NCBI GenBank assembly: GCA_024234595.1
Contig: JACKNZ010000013.1
Coordinates: 48,231 to 112,230 of the forward strand
Direction of reading: 5' to 3'
Length of the DNA: 64,000 nt
DNA from: Moraxellaceae bacterium
Lineage (GTDB): Bacteria > Pseudomonadota > Gammaproteobacteria > Pseudomonadales > Moraxellaceae
Positions 8,395 to 17,281 of this stretch are shown here, one piece after another. Each line of letters begins with the position of its first letter. Within the stretch, counting starts at the first letter, position 1. The notes below the pieces were generated by a model. It ran no database searches. It had not been told where the DNA came from and saw only the letters and a list, made by a program, of their open reading frames with translations. A program made the translations under genes and the position numbers.

Positions 8395-8434
8395 AGTATA
8401 AAGAGGTGTTTACAAATGTAAACACCTCTTTATA
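8395..8434 (-). promoter_or_regulatory. sigma70 promoter covered by a perfect 38-bp palindrome (operator)
   Basis: On the minus strand TTTACA (8422-8417), a 16-bp spacer and TATACT (8400-8395) make a good sigma70 promoter for the 77-aa/HTH pair. Positions 8397-8434 are a perfect inverted repeat with 18-bp arms and a 2-bp centre; it covers the -35 and most of the -10. A dimeric repressor bound there would block RNA polymerase, as toxin-antitoxin operons do. It also lies just after the dctM stop, so the RNA hairpin may end the dctQM transcript. Confidence 0.75.
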
Positions 8435-8462
8435 TCAGTTTGAGGAATTATGCGGTTATTGC

Positions 8463-9893
8463 TTATTTATCTCTAAATTCTTTGGCAATTTCTTGCATTA
8501 AACGAATCGCTTCATCGGCACTGGCGGCTTGGCCACCGACATTCGACAAATCTTGGCTATTGTTAAAGGTGGTGCTTTGTTTGGGTTCATGGCGAACTAA
8601 ATCGGGATAGATAATTAACACGGCAACCATGGCTAACTGCAAGACAATAAACGGCACTGCCCCTTTGTATAAATGATTGGTATTGAGTGCTTTAGGGGCA
8701 ACACTGCGTAAATAAAATAACGAAAAACCAAACGGCGGTGTTAAAAAAGAGGTTTGTAAAGTCATGGCCAGTATTACGCCAAACCACACAGGGTCGATGT
8801 TGAGTTTATAAATAATTGGCACTAATAACGGCACCACAATAAACACAATCTCAAAAAAGTCTAAGAACATGCCTAAACCAAAGACCATCAAATTAACCAC
8901 TAATAAAAAGGCAATTTCGCCTGCGGGTAACTTATCAAATAAATGCTCGACCCATAAATCACCATTTAAGGCTCTAAATACTAAAGCAAACAGGCTTGAG
9001 CCAATTAAAATAAACATCACAAAAGAGGTTAATTTGGCAGTGTTATCTAAGGCTTGATGCAGTAAAGAGGCACTTAAACGGCGTTTGACTAAGGCTAAGA
9101 CTAATGCGCCTGCTGCCCCCATTGCCCCTGCTTCGGTGGGTGTAGCTAAACCAATAAAAATTGTCCCTAACACCAAAAAAATTAACACTAAGGGCGGCAC
9201 TAAAGCGGCTAATAACTTGCCCCATTGAATAGCTTGGCGGGTTTGTTGTTGTGCGGGTAACAACTCAGGTTTGATAATCGCTAAACCACCAATAAACAGC
9301 GCAAATAATGCTACTAAGGCCAAACTAGGATACATTGCCCCTAAATACATATCGCCAACAGGCACAGTTAAGGTATCCGCCAAGACAATTAACACTAAAG
9401 ACGGTGGAATAATTTGTGCCAATGTGCCAGAAGCCATAATCACGCCACTGGAAATGGCAGGTGAATAACCTTGACGCATCATCATCGGTAAAGAAATCAA
9501 GCCCATCGCCATCACGCTGGCGGCGACAACACCTGTGGTTGCGGCTAATAATGCGCCGACTAAAATCACCGCAAAAGCCAAACCACCACGCAAACGACCA
9601 AACAGTTGATTGATCGCGTCCAGTAAATCTTCGGCTAATTGACTCTTTTCTAAAATCAGTCCCATTAAGGTAAAAAATGGAATCGCCATCAGCGTTTCAT
9701 TACGCATAATGCCAAATAAGCGTTCTGGTACAGCTTGCACCAATTCGATGGGCAATGCGCCCACCAACACACCAATTGCACCAAAAATCAGGCCAACAGC
9801 CGCCAAAACAAAAGCAACAGGATAGCCAGTTAATAACAATAAAAATAAGCTCAAAAACATTAACGGCGCGAGCCAACCCCAATCACCTGTCAT
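8463..9893 (-). CDS. dctM: TRAP transporter large permease DctM
   Basis: A 476-aa integral membrane protein with many hydrophobic helices from residue 8 onward. Family features include the N-terminal LTGYPVAFVLAAVGLIFG, the motif NETLMAIPFFTLMG near residues 65-78 and SGTLAQIIPPSLVLIVLAD near 155-173. It forms the sodium-coupled channel with DctQ. It extends about 45 residues past the last membrane helix with a polar tail. It overlaps dctQ by 4 bp (ATGA), so translation is coupled. Downstream is the palindrome/operator of the toxin-antitoxin-like pair. Confidence 0.93.
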   Translation of the reverse strand: MTGDWGWLAPLMFLSLFLLLLTGYPVAFVLAAVGLIFGAIGVLVGALPIELVQAVPERLFGIMRNETLMAIPFFTLMGLILEKSQLAEDLLDAINQLFGRLRGGLAFAVILVGALLAATTGVVAASVMAMGLISLPMMMRQGYSPAISSGVIMASGTLAQIIPPSLVLIVLADTLTVPVGDMYLGAMYPSLALVALFALFIGGLAIIKPELLPAQQQTRQAIQWGKLLAALVPPLVLIFLVLGTIFIGLATPTEAGAMGAAGALVLALVKRRLSASLLHQALDNTAKLTSFVMFILIGSSLFALVFRALNGDLWVEHLFDKLPAGEIAFLLVVNLMVFGLGMFLDFFEIVFIVVPLLVPIIYKLNIDPVWFGVILAMTLQTSFLTPPFGFSLFYLRSVAPKALNTNHLYKGAVPFIVLQLAMVAVLIIYPDLVRHEPKQSTTFNNSQDLSNVGGQAASADEAIRLMQEIAKEFRDK

Positions 9894-10411
9894 GCTCGCT
9901 CTCCGTGTTGTAAAATCGCAATACGTTTGCCTATTTCGCTAATCACTTGCAAAATCAGCAAAACAAAACCAAGAGGAATCAGTAGTTTAACTGGCCAACG
10001 TGGTAAACCCCCTGCATCAGCAGACATTTCGTTGTGTTGCCAAACTTGGATAAACTCGTGCCAACCCAACCAAGCTAAACCCACTGCAACAGGCAATAAA
10101 AACAAGACATGACCTGCAATATCAATCCCAGCACGGGTTTTAGCCGACCAACGTTTAGACAATACATCAACACGGACATGTTGATCTGCTTGTAAGGTAT
10201 AGGCTGCGCCCAATAAGAAGACTGCCGAAAATAAGTACCATTGCCCTTCTAAAAAACCATTAGAACCAAAGGCAAATTTACGTCCGACAGCGGTAAAGAC
10301 TGATAACAAGACGGTGGCTAAAATTAGCCATGCCACCACACGTCCCACTGTTTTGTTGAGTGTGTCGATAGCCGTACACACCTTTGTTAATGCACTCATA
10401 ACCGTAAACAA
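9890..10411 (-). CDS. dctQ: TRAP transporter small permease DctQ
   Basis: A 173-aa protein with four membrane helices (about residues 18-45, 60-80, 95-120 and 140-165), as usual for DctQ. The conserved stretch AVFLLGAAYTLQADQHVRVDVL (around 65-86) is typical. It forms the membrane complex with DctM, whose start codon overlaps its stop. It is the first gene of the unit; 215 bp separate it from the divergent acyl-CoA dehydrogenase gene, and that gap must hold both promoters. I found no clear consensus pair there. Confidence 0.9.
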   Translation of the reverse strand: MFTVMSALTKVCTAIDTLNKTVGRVVAWLILATVLLSVFTAVGRKFAFGSNGFLEGQWYLFSAVFLLGAAYTLQADQHVRVDVLSKRWSAKTRAGIDIAGHVLFLLPVAVGLAWLGWHEFIQVWQHNEMSADAGGLPRWPVKLLIPLGFVLLILQVISEIGKRIAILQHGERA

Positions 10412-10626
10412 CTGGAGTTGAAATGGGGCGAATGATACGCGCTGATGATGGCTTTTTGTACTTTTATTCGTTTTTTAACGAAGATTTTTGCAATTAATTG
10501 ACTTTTTTATCACAGAAAAATTTTTAAAAGCGAATGATTCTATTTGTGGCTGTGCGACTATCAAACCATCAGACAATGTCATGATTGACTAAAAATACTC
10601 CATGACCTATTTAGAGGGGAAAAATA

Positions 10627-11940
10627 ATGACTACATTTATGGGGCAAGCCCAAGGCGTTGGCTTAGCCATTCTTAATCAAATTGCCAGCAGTGATTGGCC
10701 AGACAAATTAAACCTGCGTAAACCCATCGAAAAAATACTCTATCAAGGCAGCAAAACAGGCTTTAAGGTCATGACCAAAGTCAGCCGCCAGTTTGCTAGC
10801 TCAGGAAAATCCAACAATCAAGCCACACGTTTAGTGTCGAGTGCGGCCAAAGGCGTGTTTGATTTAAGCCTGTCTGACGAACAACAAATGATTCGTGACA
10901 GTTTGACCATGTTTGCCAAAGAAATGATTCGTCCAGCCGCACATCACAGTGATGCCAATGCTGCTGTGCCTGCCGAGCTGCTTGCTCAAGCCAAAGAATT
11001 AGGCTTAATGTATTACGCTGTACCCGAAGCCTTAGGCGGCATGGCGACCGAAGATAACACCACCACGCAAATGCTGATTTTAGAAGATTTAGGCTATGGT
11101 GACATGGGCATTGCAGCCGCTTTGTATAGCTCGGTTAGTGTTGCTAATACGTTGGCACGTTGGGGCAGCTCCGAACAACAAGAACGTTATTTGCGGGCTT
11201 TTGCGAGCGAAAATCCACCCGAAGCCGCGTTAGCGGTAGTTGAAAAAACGCCCTTATTTGACCCTAACAAACTCAACACCAGTGCTAAGTTAGTCGGCAG
11301 CGATTATCTGCTAAACGGTGAAAAAGCCTTAGTACTCACAGGTGCAGATGCTGAGCTGTTTATTGTGGCCGCCGATGTCGAGGGCATCGCTGCCCTGTTT
11401 ATTGTTGAAAGTGGCACAGCAGGTTTAAGCCTAAGTGATGGCTCAGCGATGGGCATAAAAGCTGCCGCAACCAAAACCTTACACTTAAAAGATGTACGTA
11501 TTCCTGCGACCAATCGTTTTCCTGCAACCTTTGATTATCAAGCCTTTTTAGATTTGGGTAATTTGGCGTGGTGTGCTTTAGCCGTGGGTTGTGGCCAAGC
11601 GATTTTGGATTATTTAGTGCCTTATGTAAACGAGCGTGAAGCCTTTGGTGAACCCATTAGCCATCGTCAAAGTGTGGCGTTTATGGTGGCTGATGTGGCG
11701 ATTGAATTAGAAGCAATGCGGTTAATGGTTTGGCGTGCTTGTGCCTTGGCTGAGCAAGGCAAAGAGTTTCACCGTGAAGCCTATTTAGCCAAGATTTTAT
11801 GTGCCGAAAAAGCGATGAAATTGGGTACAGATGCCGTGCAATTATTGGGTGGTCATGGTTTTACCAAAGAACATCCCGTCGAGAGATGGTATCGTGATAT
11901 GCGTTGTTTAGCCGTGATGCACAGTGGCTTACATTTATAA
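10627..11940 (+). CDS. acyl-CoA dehydrogenase-like protein with N-terminal extension, lacking the EGT catalytic motif
   Basis: A 437-aa protein with a strong GAGGGG ribosome site before the ATG. The first 80 residues form an extra segment (GQAQGVGLAILNQIA, LRKPIEKILYQGSKTGFKV). The rest is the acyl-CoA dehydrogenase fold: SDEQQMIRDSLTMFAKEMIR, a middle beta-domain, and a C-terminal helical domain with QLLGGHGFTKEHPVERWYRD. It stops at RCLAVMHSGLHL, where active enzymes carry the catalytic Glu in a (Y/F)EGT motif. It may be a non-catalytic or alternative-base subunit working with the next gene. The spacing to that gene is 17 bp. Confidence 0.85.
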   Translation: MTTFMGQAQGVGLAILNQIASSDWPDKLNLRKPIEKILYQGSKTGFKVMTKVSRQFASSGKSNNQATRLVSSAAKGVFDLSLSDEQQMIRDSLTMFAKEMIRPAAHHSDANAAVPAELLAQAKELGLMYYAVPEALGGMATEDNTTTQMLILEDLGYGDMGIAAALYSSVSVANTLARWGSSEQQERYLRAFASENPPEAALAVVEKTPLFDPNKLNTSAKLVGSDYLLNGEKALVLTGADAELFIVAADVEGIAALFIVESGTAGLSLSDGSAMGIKAAATKTLHLKDVRIPATNRFPATFDYQAFLDLGNLAWCALAVGCGQAILDYLVPYVNEREAFGEPISHRQSVAFMVADVAIELEAMRLMVWRACALAEQGKEFHREAYLAKILCAEKAMKLGTDAVQLLGGHGFTKEHPVERWYRDMRCLAVMHSGLHL

Positions 11941-11957
11941 TTATAAGGAGCAAAATC

Positions 11958-13160
11958 ATGTATTTAGAAAATCCGAAAAAATTTAATATGTTGGTCGAAC
12001 AAGCGCATCAAGTGGCGGTCAACGTGTTACGTCCCATTTCGCGCAAATATGACAAAGCCGAACATGACTATCCTAAAGAATTGGATATGCTTGCTTCCTT
12101 ATTAGATGGCATGAACGAAGGCTCACCTGATGCCGTTGGCGCAAGTAGCACAGGTTCTGGCACAACCAGTAGTGGTTCAGGCGTTAAAAATGGCTCTAAT
12201 ATGTCTGCGGTGTTAGGCATTATTGAAATGTGTTGGGGCGATGTGGGCTTATTGTTAGCCATGCCACGTCAAGGTTTGGGTAATGCTGCGATTGCTGCGG
12301 TTGCCAATGAAGAGCAACTCAAACGCTTTAAAGGCACTTGGGCAGCAATGGCGATTACTGAGCCAAACTGTGGTTCTGACTCGGCAGCGATTCGTACCAC
12401 CGCTACCAAAGATGGCGACCATTATGTGTTAAATGGTGAAAAGATTTTTGTGACTTCTGGTCAACGTGCTGACAGTGTCGTGGTTTGGGCAACTTTAGAT
12501 AAAAATCTAGGTCGTGCGGCGATTAAATCCTTTGTGGTGCAACATGGCACAGAAGGCATGGAAGTCACGCGTTTAGAGAAGAAGCTTGGCATTAAAGCCT
12601 CTGACACCGCTGCAATCACCTTTACTAACTGTCGTGTACCTGCGGCTAATTTGTTGGGCACACCCGAAGTTGATGTGCAAAAAGGTTTTGCGGGGGTCAT
12701 GCAAACCTTTGATAATACACGTCCTTTAGTGGCGGCTATGGCCATTGGTGTGGCTAAAGCGTCTTTAGATCGTACTCGTGAGTTATTAAAAGACAGCTTA
12801 TCGGTTAACTACAGTGCACAGCCGATGCAAGCTTCGTTTGCCGAAGCCACGCTCAATCGTTTAGAGGCAGAATGGGAAGCAGCCCGTTTGTTAACACTTA
12901 AAGCGGCTTGGTTAGCGGATAACAAAATCCCTAACTCTAAAGAAGCATCCATGGCCAAAGCCAAAGCAGGTCGTGTGGCTAACGAGGTCACCTTAAAATG
13001 TGTCGAGTTGTGCGGTGCTTTGGGTTATAGCGAAGATGAGCTGTTAGAAAAATGGTCACGTGATTCAAAAATTTTGGATATTTTTGAAGGCACACAACAA
13101 ATTCAATTGTTGATTGTGGCGCGTAGAGTATTAAACAAAAGCTCGGCTGAGTTGAAGTAG
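11958..13160 (+). CDS. acyl-CoA dehydrogenase
   Basis: A 400-aa flavoenzyme. Start chosen at the ATG at 11958, preceded by AAGGAG; a longer TTG frame from 11904 would overlap the upstream gene. Landmarks are MAITEPNCGSDSAAIRTTA (FAD/substrate loop), YVLNGEKIFVTSGQRAD and the C-terminal IFEGTQQIQLLIVARR, whose Glu is the catalytic base. Residues about 60-82 are a Gly/Ser/Thr-rich insert (ASSTGSGTTSSGSG), probably a flexible loop. It catalyses alpha-beta dehydrogenation of an acyl-CoA, with electrons going to ETF. Together with the EGT-less neighbour it could form a heteromer. Confidence 0.9.
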   Translation: MYLENPKKFNMLVEQAHQVAVNVLRPISRKYDKAEHDYPKELDMLASLLDGMNEGSPDAVGASSTGSGTTSSGSGVKNGSNMSAVLGIIEMCWGDVGLLLAMPRQGLGNAAIAAVANEEQLKRFKGTWAAMAITEPNCGSDSAAIRTTATKDGDHYVLNGEKIFVTSGQRADSVVVWATLDKNLGRAAIKSFVVQHGTEGMEVTRLEKKLGIKASDTAAITFTNCRVPAANLLGTPEVDVQKGFAGVMQTFDNTRPLVAAMAIGVAKASLDRTRELLKDSLSVNYSAQPMQASFAEATLNRLEAEWEAARLLTLKAAWLADNKIPNSKEASMAKAKAGRVANEVTLKCVELCGALGYSEDELLEKWSRDSKILDIFEGTQQIQLLIVARRVLNKSSAELK

Positions 13161-13184
13161 TTTTTTAGGTGCTGGGCAGAGCGT

Positions 13185-13529
13185 CTAGCACCGTATCTTA
13201 CACCAAAAACAATTGATAATTCTTACGCACTGCTTCGACAACGTCAAGGTGTCCTCCTTTATCAGATTGGCATCAAACTTCGTGCCTTTTGGTTGCTTAG
13301 CTTCTCGAATTATTGAGGTCGGTGAGTATGTCAATAACAACAAAAAATCGTGTGTTTGTGACCACGATAGCTTAACTTTACGTCGTAATACTTGGGTAGT
13401 CTCAATTAGCATTTGCACACTAATAATGCCACCTTTATTTAACACTGCTTCAGCAGCATCGGCTTTGTTGATATCGTGTGACAGCAAATACAGCAACACA
13501 TTGGTATCCACAAAAAGCTTATCTTTCAT
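13185..13529 (-). pseudogene. degenerate PIN-domain toxin
   Basis: The frame starts MKDKLFVDTNVLLYLLSHD at the ATG 13527-13529, overlapping the antitoxin stop by 11 bp, a normal toxin-antitoxin layout. The first two-thirds match PIN ribonucleases (D of VDTN, E of MLIETTQVLRRK, LSWSQ). After a KFDANLI block the usual segment with the last acidic residues (of the type ALEAGC...SEDLQ) is missing, and a short unrelated tail ends the frame. A shifted frame in the tail is also open, which fits an internal deletion with frameshift. It is likely inactive. Confidence 0.7.
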
Positions 13530-13753
13530 GCAGTTCATCTCTATCAAAATAAAAATCAGCGGGTAACTTACTTCTAAATTGACGTAATTTTTGCAAAATT
13601 TCTTGATTACTTGGCTTTTTGCTCACTTTAAAAAGGCGTGAATCGGCAATTTTAATTTCTATATCATCGTCTTCTTCATGCAAAGCTAAAGTTTCTACCA
13701 CCACTAAGGCCTCACCAATCGCAAGGCTATGTGCCCCATTTGCAGACTTGCAT
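13519..13753 (-). pseudogene. frameshifted AbrB/MazE-like antitoxin
   Basis: The likely original start is the ATG at 13751-13753: it reads MQVCKWGT and then a stop. The expected family sequence MQVCKWGNSLAI resumes in the next frame (SLAIGEALVV...), so one extra base sits in the codon region after KWG. The rest is good antitoxin sequence: DDIEIKIADSRLFKVSKKPS, QKLRQFRSKLPADFYFDRDE. About three residues after SLAI also seem altered. The alternative start at 13774-13776 gives an open frame but replaces the conserved N-terminus. It is probably a decaying partner of the adjacent PIN remnant. Confidence 0.65.
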
Positions 13754-13812
13754 AGCAACCCCTTCAAGATATGCACTATTCAAAAAGTATATCTGATTAA
13801 GAGTTCGAGTGA

Positions 13813-13830
13813 GGCGCAATGCATTGCGCC
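13813..13830. other. perfect 18-bp palindrome between TA remnant and metZ
   Basis: GGCGCAATGCATTGCGCC is a perfect 9+9 palindrome. It lies 60 bp upstream of the antitoxin remnant (minus strand) and 84 bp past the metZ stop, so it may be the old operator of the toxin-antitoxin module or part of the metZ transcript end. No T-run follows it directly. Confidence 0.5.
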
Positions 13831-13913
13831 ATGTTTAAGAAAAAAATATTCTTAATTATGGAAAATACAAAAAACGCTGCATTACACAGTCGCTAATGCA
13901 TCCTACTTTTAAT

Positions 13914-15116
13914 TCAAGACATATTAGCAAAACCACGCACACAATCGGCTTTTAAGTCGGCAATATCCTCTAGACCCACCGCAATTCTAATCAAGCCTTC
14001 GGTTATACCTGCGGCGGCTTTGGCATCTGGACTCAAACGGCCATGTGTGGTTGATGCAGGATGAGTAATGGTCGTTTTGGCATCGCCCAAGTTGGCGGTA
14101 ATGGACATAATTTTTGTGCCATCAATAAAACGCCACGCCCCTTCGCGCTCACCTTCCACCACAAACGATAACACACCACCAAAAGCACGTTGCTGCTGTG
14201 CCGCTAATGAATGCTGTGGGTGCGTAGGTAAACCTGCATAATTCACCTGTTTCACTTGTGGCTGCTGTGCTAACCAAGTTGCCAAGGCTAAGGCACTGGC
14301 AGAATGTGCCTCCATTCTTAAACGTAAGGTTTCTAAGCCCTTTAAAAACACCCACGCATTAAACGGACTCATCGAAGGGCCGCAAGTACGCACTACGCCA
14401 TATACTTCTTCTAACAGTTTATGACTGCCAACCACTGCCCCACCTAAGGCGCGGCCTTGACCATCTAAATACTTAGTGGCTGAATGGATGACTAAATCTG
14501 CACCTAATGCCAAGGGCTTTTGCAAAGCAGGCGTACAAAAACAATTATCAACAGCCAATAAAATATCGTGTTGATGTGCTAAGTCTGCTAAAAGAGCAAT
14601 ATCAGCCACTTCACAAATGGGATTACTGGGCGTTTCTAAAAAAAATAATTTGGTTTGAGCCGTAATAGCGGCTTGCCACTGTGCAATATCGGTCAAATCT
14701 ACAAAAGTAACTGCGACACCAAATTTTTTAAAGTATTTCTCAAACAGCACATTAGTTGTGCCAAACACCGCACGCGAGCAAACCACATGGTCACCTGCCG
14801 ACAAAAAAGCCAAGCAAGTGGCCAATATCGCGGCCATACCTGAGCTAGTGGCTACTGCTCTCTCGCCACCCTCAAGGGCAGCCAAACGCTGTTCAAACAT
14901 TCTGACGGTGGGATTGGTAAAGCGCGAATAAATATTACCTGCCTCCGTGCCACCAAAACGGGCGGCAGCATGGGCGGCACTCTCAAACACAAACGATGAA
15001 GTTAAAAACATCGCTTCGCTATGCTCACCTTCTTGAGTACGAGCAACGCCTGCACGTACCGCTAAGGTGTCAAATTCTAGCTCTGCCAAGAGTTGTTGAT
15101 GTGTTTGAGAGTTCAA
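13914..15116 (-). CDS. metZ: O-succinylhomoserine sulfhydrylase MetZ
   Basis: A 400-aa PLP enzyme of the Cys/Met-metabolism family that joins O-succinylhomoserine and sulfide to give homocysteine. Key motifs: NIYSRFTNPT (61-70), SSGMAAI (91-97), ETPSNPICEV (161-170) and SATKYLDGQGR, with the PLP lysine at K215. Length and sequence fit MetZ better than MetB/MetC because of the position in a cvpA-purF-metZ operon and the TLAVRAG start. It follows purF after 5 bp, so it is co-transcribed. It links to ahcY and metF elsewhere in this window. Confidence 0.92.
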   Translation of the reverse strand: MNSQTHQQLLAELEFDTLAVRAGVARTQEGEHSEAMFLTSSFVFESAAHAAARFGGTEAGNIYSRFTNPTVRMFEQRLAALEGGERAVATSSGMAAILATCLAFLSAGDHVVCSRAVFGTTNVLFEKYFKKFGVAVTFVDLTDIAQWQAAITAQTKLFFLETPSNPICEVADIALLADLAHQHDILLAVDNCFCTPALQKPLALGADLVIHSATKYLDGQGRALGGAVVGSHKLLEEVYGVVRTCGPSMSPFNAWVFLKGLETLRLRMEAHSASALALATWLAQQPQVKQVNYAGLPTHPQHSLAAQQQRAFGGVLSFVVEGEREGAWRFIDGTKIMSITANLGDAKTTITHPASTTHGRLSPDAKAAAGITEGLIRIAVGLEDIADLKADCVRGFANMS

Positions 15117-15121
15117 GGTAT

Positions 15122-16633
15122 TTACTCCTGTACATTGGCTAAATCAATGGTGACGTTTTCGACTTTTTTAGATTTTGCCCCGTCATTGCGCGATTGTTCT
15201 AAACGCTGCAAATAAGCATCATCAATATCACCTGTCACATATTCGCCTGTAAATACCGAGCAATCGAAATCGACCAGCTCTGGATTGCCTTCACGCGCGC
15301 AAGCAACCAAGTCTTCTAAGTCCTGAAAAATTAAACCATCTGCCCCAATTAAAGCACAAATTTGTTCTACGGTATTACCATGAGCAATCAACTCTGTTTT
15401 GGCAGGCATATCAATACCATAAACATTAGGATAACGCACAGGTGGCGCAGCCGAGGCAAAATAGACTTTACGCGCTCCCACATCACGCGCCATTTGAATA
15501 ATTTCTTTGCAGGTAGTCCCACGCACAATCGAGTCATCAACTAACAACACATTTTTGCCCTGAAACTCTAAATCTACAGGACTGAGTTTTTGACGTACTG
15601 ATTTTTTGCGTTGACTTTGACCCGGCATAATAAAGGTGCGGCCAATGTAACGGTTTTTCATAAAACCTTCACGGTACTTGACATTGAGGTTGTTAGCTAA
15701 CTCTAGGGCAGCGGTACGGCTGGTATCTGGAATGGGAATAACTACATCAATATCATGATTTTCGCCCCACTCGCGCTTGATTTTAGCAGCGAGTTTTTCG
15801 CCCATACGCAAGCGCGATTTATATACCGAGACATTATCCATACGCGAATCGGGACGGGCAAAATACACATATTCAAAAATACAGGGAGTAAGTTTGGGTT
15901 TTTCGGCACATTGACGGGTAAACAACTGACCTTCGTTGTTAATAAAAATCGCCTCACCAGGGGCTAAATCACGTACCACCGTATAGCCTAAGGAGGTAAT
16001 TGCCACCGACTCAGAGGCAATAATATATTCTTTGCCTTTGGGTGTTTCGCGCTCGCCATACAAAATTGGACGAATGCCATTCGGGTCTCTAAAACCTAAT
16101 AAACCATAGCCTGTAATCATCGCCACCACCGCATACGCCCCTTTGCAGCGTTTATGAACGGCAGCAACCGCATCAAAGACTTCTTTTTCGGTGGGCTGTA
16201 TTTGGCCTAGCTCTTGTAGCTCATGGGCAAAGACATTAAGCAATACTTCGGAGTCGGAGTCGGTGTTAATGTGGCGCAAATCGGTTTTAAATAAATCGTT
16301 CGCAATTTCGTGAGCATTGGTCAAGTTACCATTATGCGCCAAGGTCAAGCCATACGGTGAGTTAACATAAAATGGCTGCGCCTCGGCAGAACTGGATGAG
16401 CCTGCGGTAGGATAACGCACATGGCCAATACCAAAGTTGCCTACTAAACGTAACATATGACGGGTATGAAAAACATCGCGTACCATGCCATTATCTTTAC
16501 GCAAAAACAAACGTCCCTCATTAAAAGTCACGATACCTGCCGCATCTTGGCCACGATGCTGTAACATCGTCAGTGCGTCATACAATTCTTGATTAACAGG
16601 CGATTTACCAGCAATGCCGACGATACCGCACAT
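15122..16633 (-). CDS. purF: amidophosphoribosyltransferase PurF
   Basis: A 503-aa enzyme of the first purine step: PRPP + glutamine to phosphoribosylamine. It begins MCGIVGIAG, so Cys2 becomes the N-terminal nucleophile of the glutaminase domain (residues about 2-230). The phosphoribosyltransferase domain shows the PRPP loop [13 protein letters not shown] and the [10 protein letters not shown] flexible loop. The length is standard. It sits 8 bp after cvpA and 5 bp before metZ. No PurR-like box was recognised. Confidence 0.96.
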   Translation of the reverse strand: MCGIVGIAGKSPVNQELYDALTMLQHRGQDAAGIVTFNEGRLFLRKDNGMVRDVFHTRHMLRLVGNFGIGHVRYPTAGSSSSAEAQPFYVNSPYGLTLAHNGNLTNAHEIANDLFKTDLRHINTDSDSEVLLNVFAHELQELGQIQPTEKEVFDAVAAVHKRCKGAYAVVAMITGYGLLGFRDPNGIRPILYGERETPKGKEYIIASESVAITSLGYTVVRDLAPGEAIFINNEGQLFTRQCAEKPKLTPCIFEYVYFARPDSRMDNVSVYKSRLRMGEKLAAKIKREWGENHDIDVVIPIPDTSRTAALELANNLNVKYREGFMKNRYIGRTFIMPGQSQRKKSVRQKLSPVDLEFQGKNVLLVDDSIVRGTTCKEIIQMARDVGARKVYFASAAPPVRYPNVYGIDMPAKTELIAHGNTVEQICALIGADGLIFQDLEDLVACAREGNPELVDFDCSVFTGEYVTGDIDDAYLQRLEQSRNDGAKSKKVENVTIDLANVQE

Positions 16634-16641
16634 AATTCACC

Positions 16642-17172
16642 TCAAGGTTGGCTAGATTGAGTAGGAGAAATTTTAATACCCGATTGGGGAAGATGCTTAA
16701 CCTGTTTTTTGATTTCATCGGTAACTTGATGGGCAACAGGCACATAAGGTAGCAAGGCTTTTGGAAAAGAGGCTTCTTGCCACCATGCGTCTTTATGCAC
16801 AAATGGCTCAATTAAGCCTATCGCCAACAACACAATCAGTAAGCCACGCGCCAAACCAAAACCACCGCCAGCAAGCTTATCAACAGGGCGTAAAGCCAAT
16901 GTTTTAAGTATTTCGCTCAGTACCCATGCAATTAAGGTACTTAACACCACCATACTCAAACATAACACCAAAAAAGCAGTCGCTTTTTGCAGCGAAGGTG
17001 TGGTGATGATAGGAGCAATGACGCGCGCAAACCCTTCATAACCATTGATGGCCACAATCAGACCAATCACCCACCCTGCTAAAGCCAAGCCTTCGCGCAC
17101 CAGACCACGGCTAAAACCACGCCATATAGACCATGCTAACAGCACCAAAATTACAATATCAGCAACAGGCAT
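16642..17172 (-). CDS. cvpA: CvpA family inner-membrane protein
   Basis: A 176-aa protein with four hydrophobic helices in the first 125 residues (VADIVILVLLAWSIWRGFSR; LAGWVIGLIVAI; ATAFLVLCLSMVVLSTLIAWVL; GLARGLLIVLLAIGLIEP). The family GFSRGLVREG motif is present. CvpA was named for colicin V export and is tied to envelope stability in enterobacteria. First gene of the cvpA-purF-metZ operon. The Gly/Ala-rich stretch KLAGGGFGLARG is typical. Confidence 0.92.
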   Translation of the reverse strand: MPVADIVILVLLAWSIWRGFSRGLVREGLALAGWVIGLIVAINGYEGFARVIAPIITTPSLQKATAFLVLCLSMVVLSTLIAWVLSEILKTLALRPVDKLAGGGFGLARGLLIVLLAIGLIEPFVHKDAWWQEASFPKALLPYVPVAHQVTDEIKKQVKHLPQSGIKISPTQSSQP

Positions 17173-17212
17173 AACAACTTCTTAGTTAAATAAATAAAAG
17201 CTAAATTCTTTT

Positions 17213-17260
17213 CCCTTCGACTCCGCTCAGGGAACCAAGTTGACTTAGCGTAGTCGAAGT
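17213..17260. repeat. family B inverted repeat (CTTCGACT...AGTCGAAG)
   Basis: CCCTTCGACTCCGCTCAGGG at the left and TTAGCGTAGTCGAAGT at the right face each other across a short loop. Related copies lie at 36555, 46107 and 59315. It fills the gap between cvpA and pyrD. Confidence 0.75.
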
Positions 17261-17281
17261 CACTTTTAGATTAAGTCAAAA

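Noticed and set aside
10412..10626. tRNA or small RNA gene in the 215-bp gap between dctQ and the acyl-CoA dehydrogenase
   Set aside because: No cloverleaf arms or conserved T-loop sequence seen; it appears to be a plain divergent promoter region.
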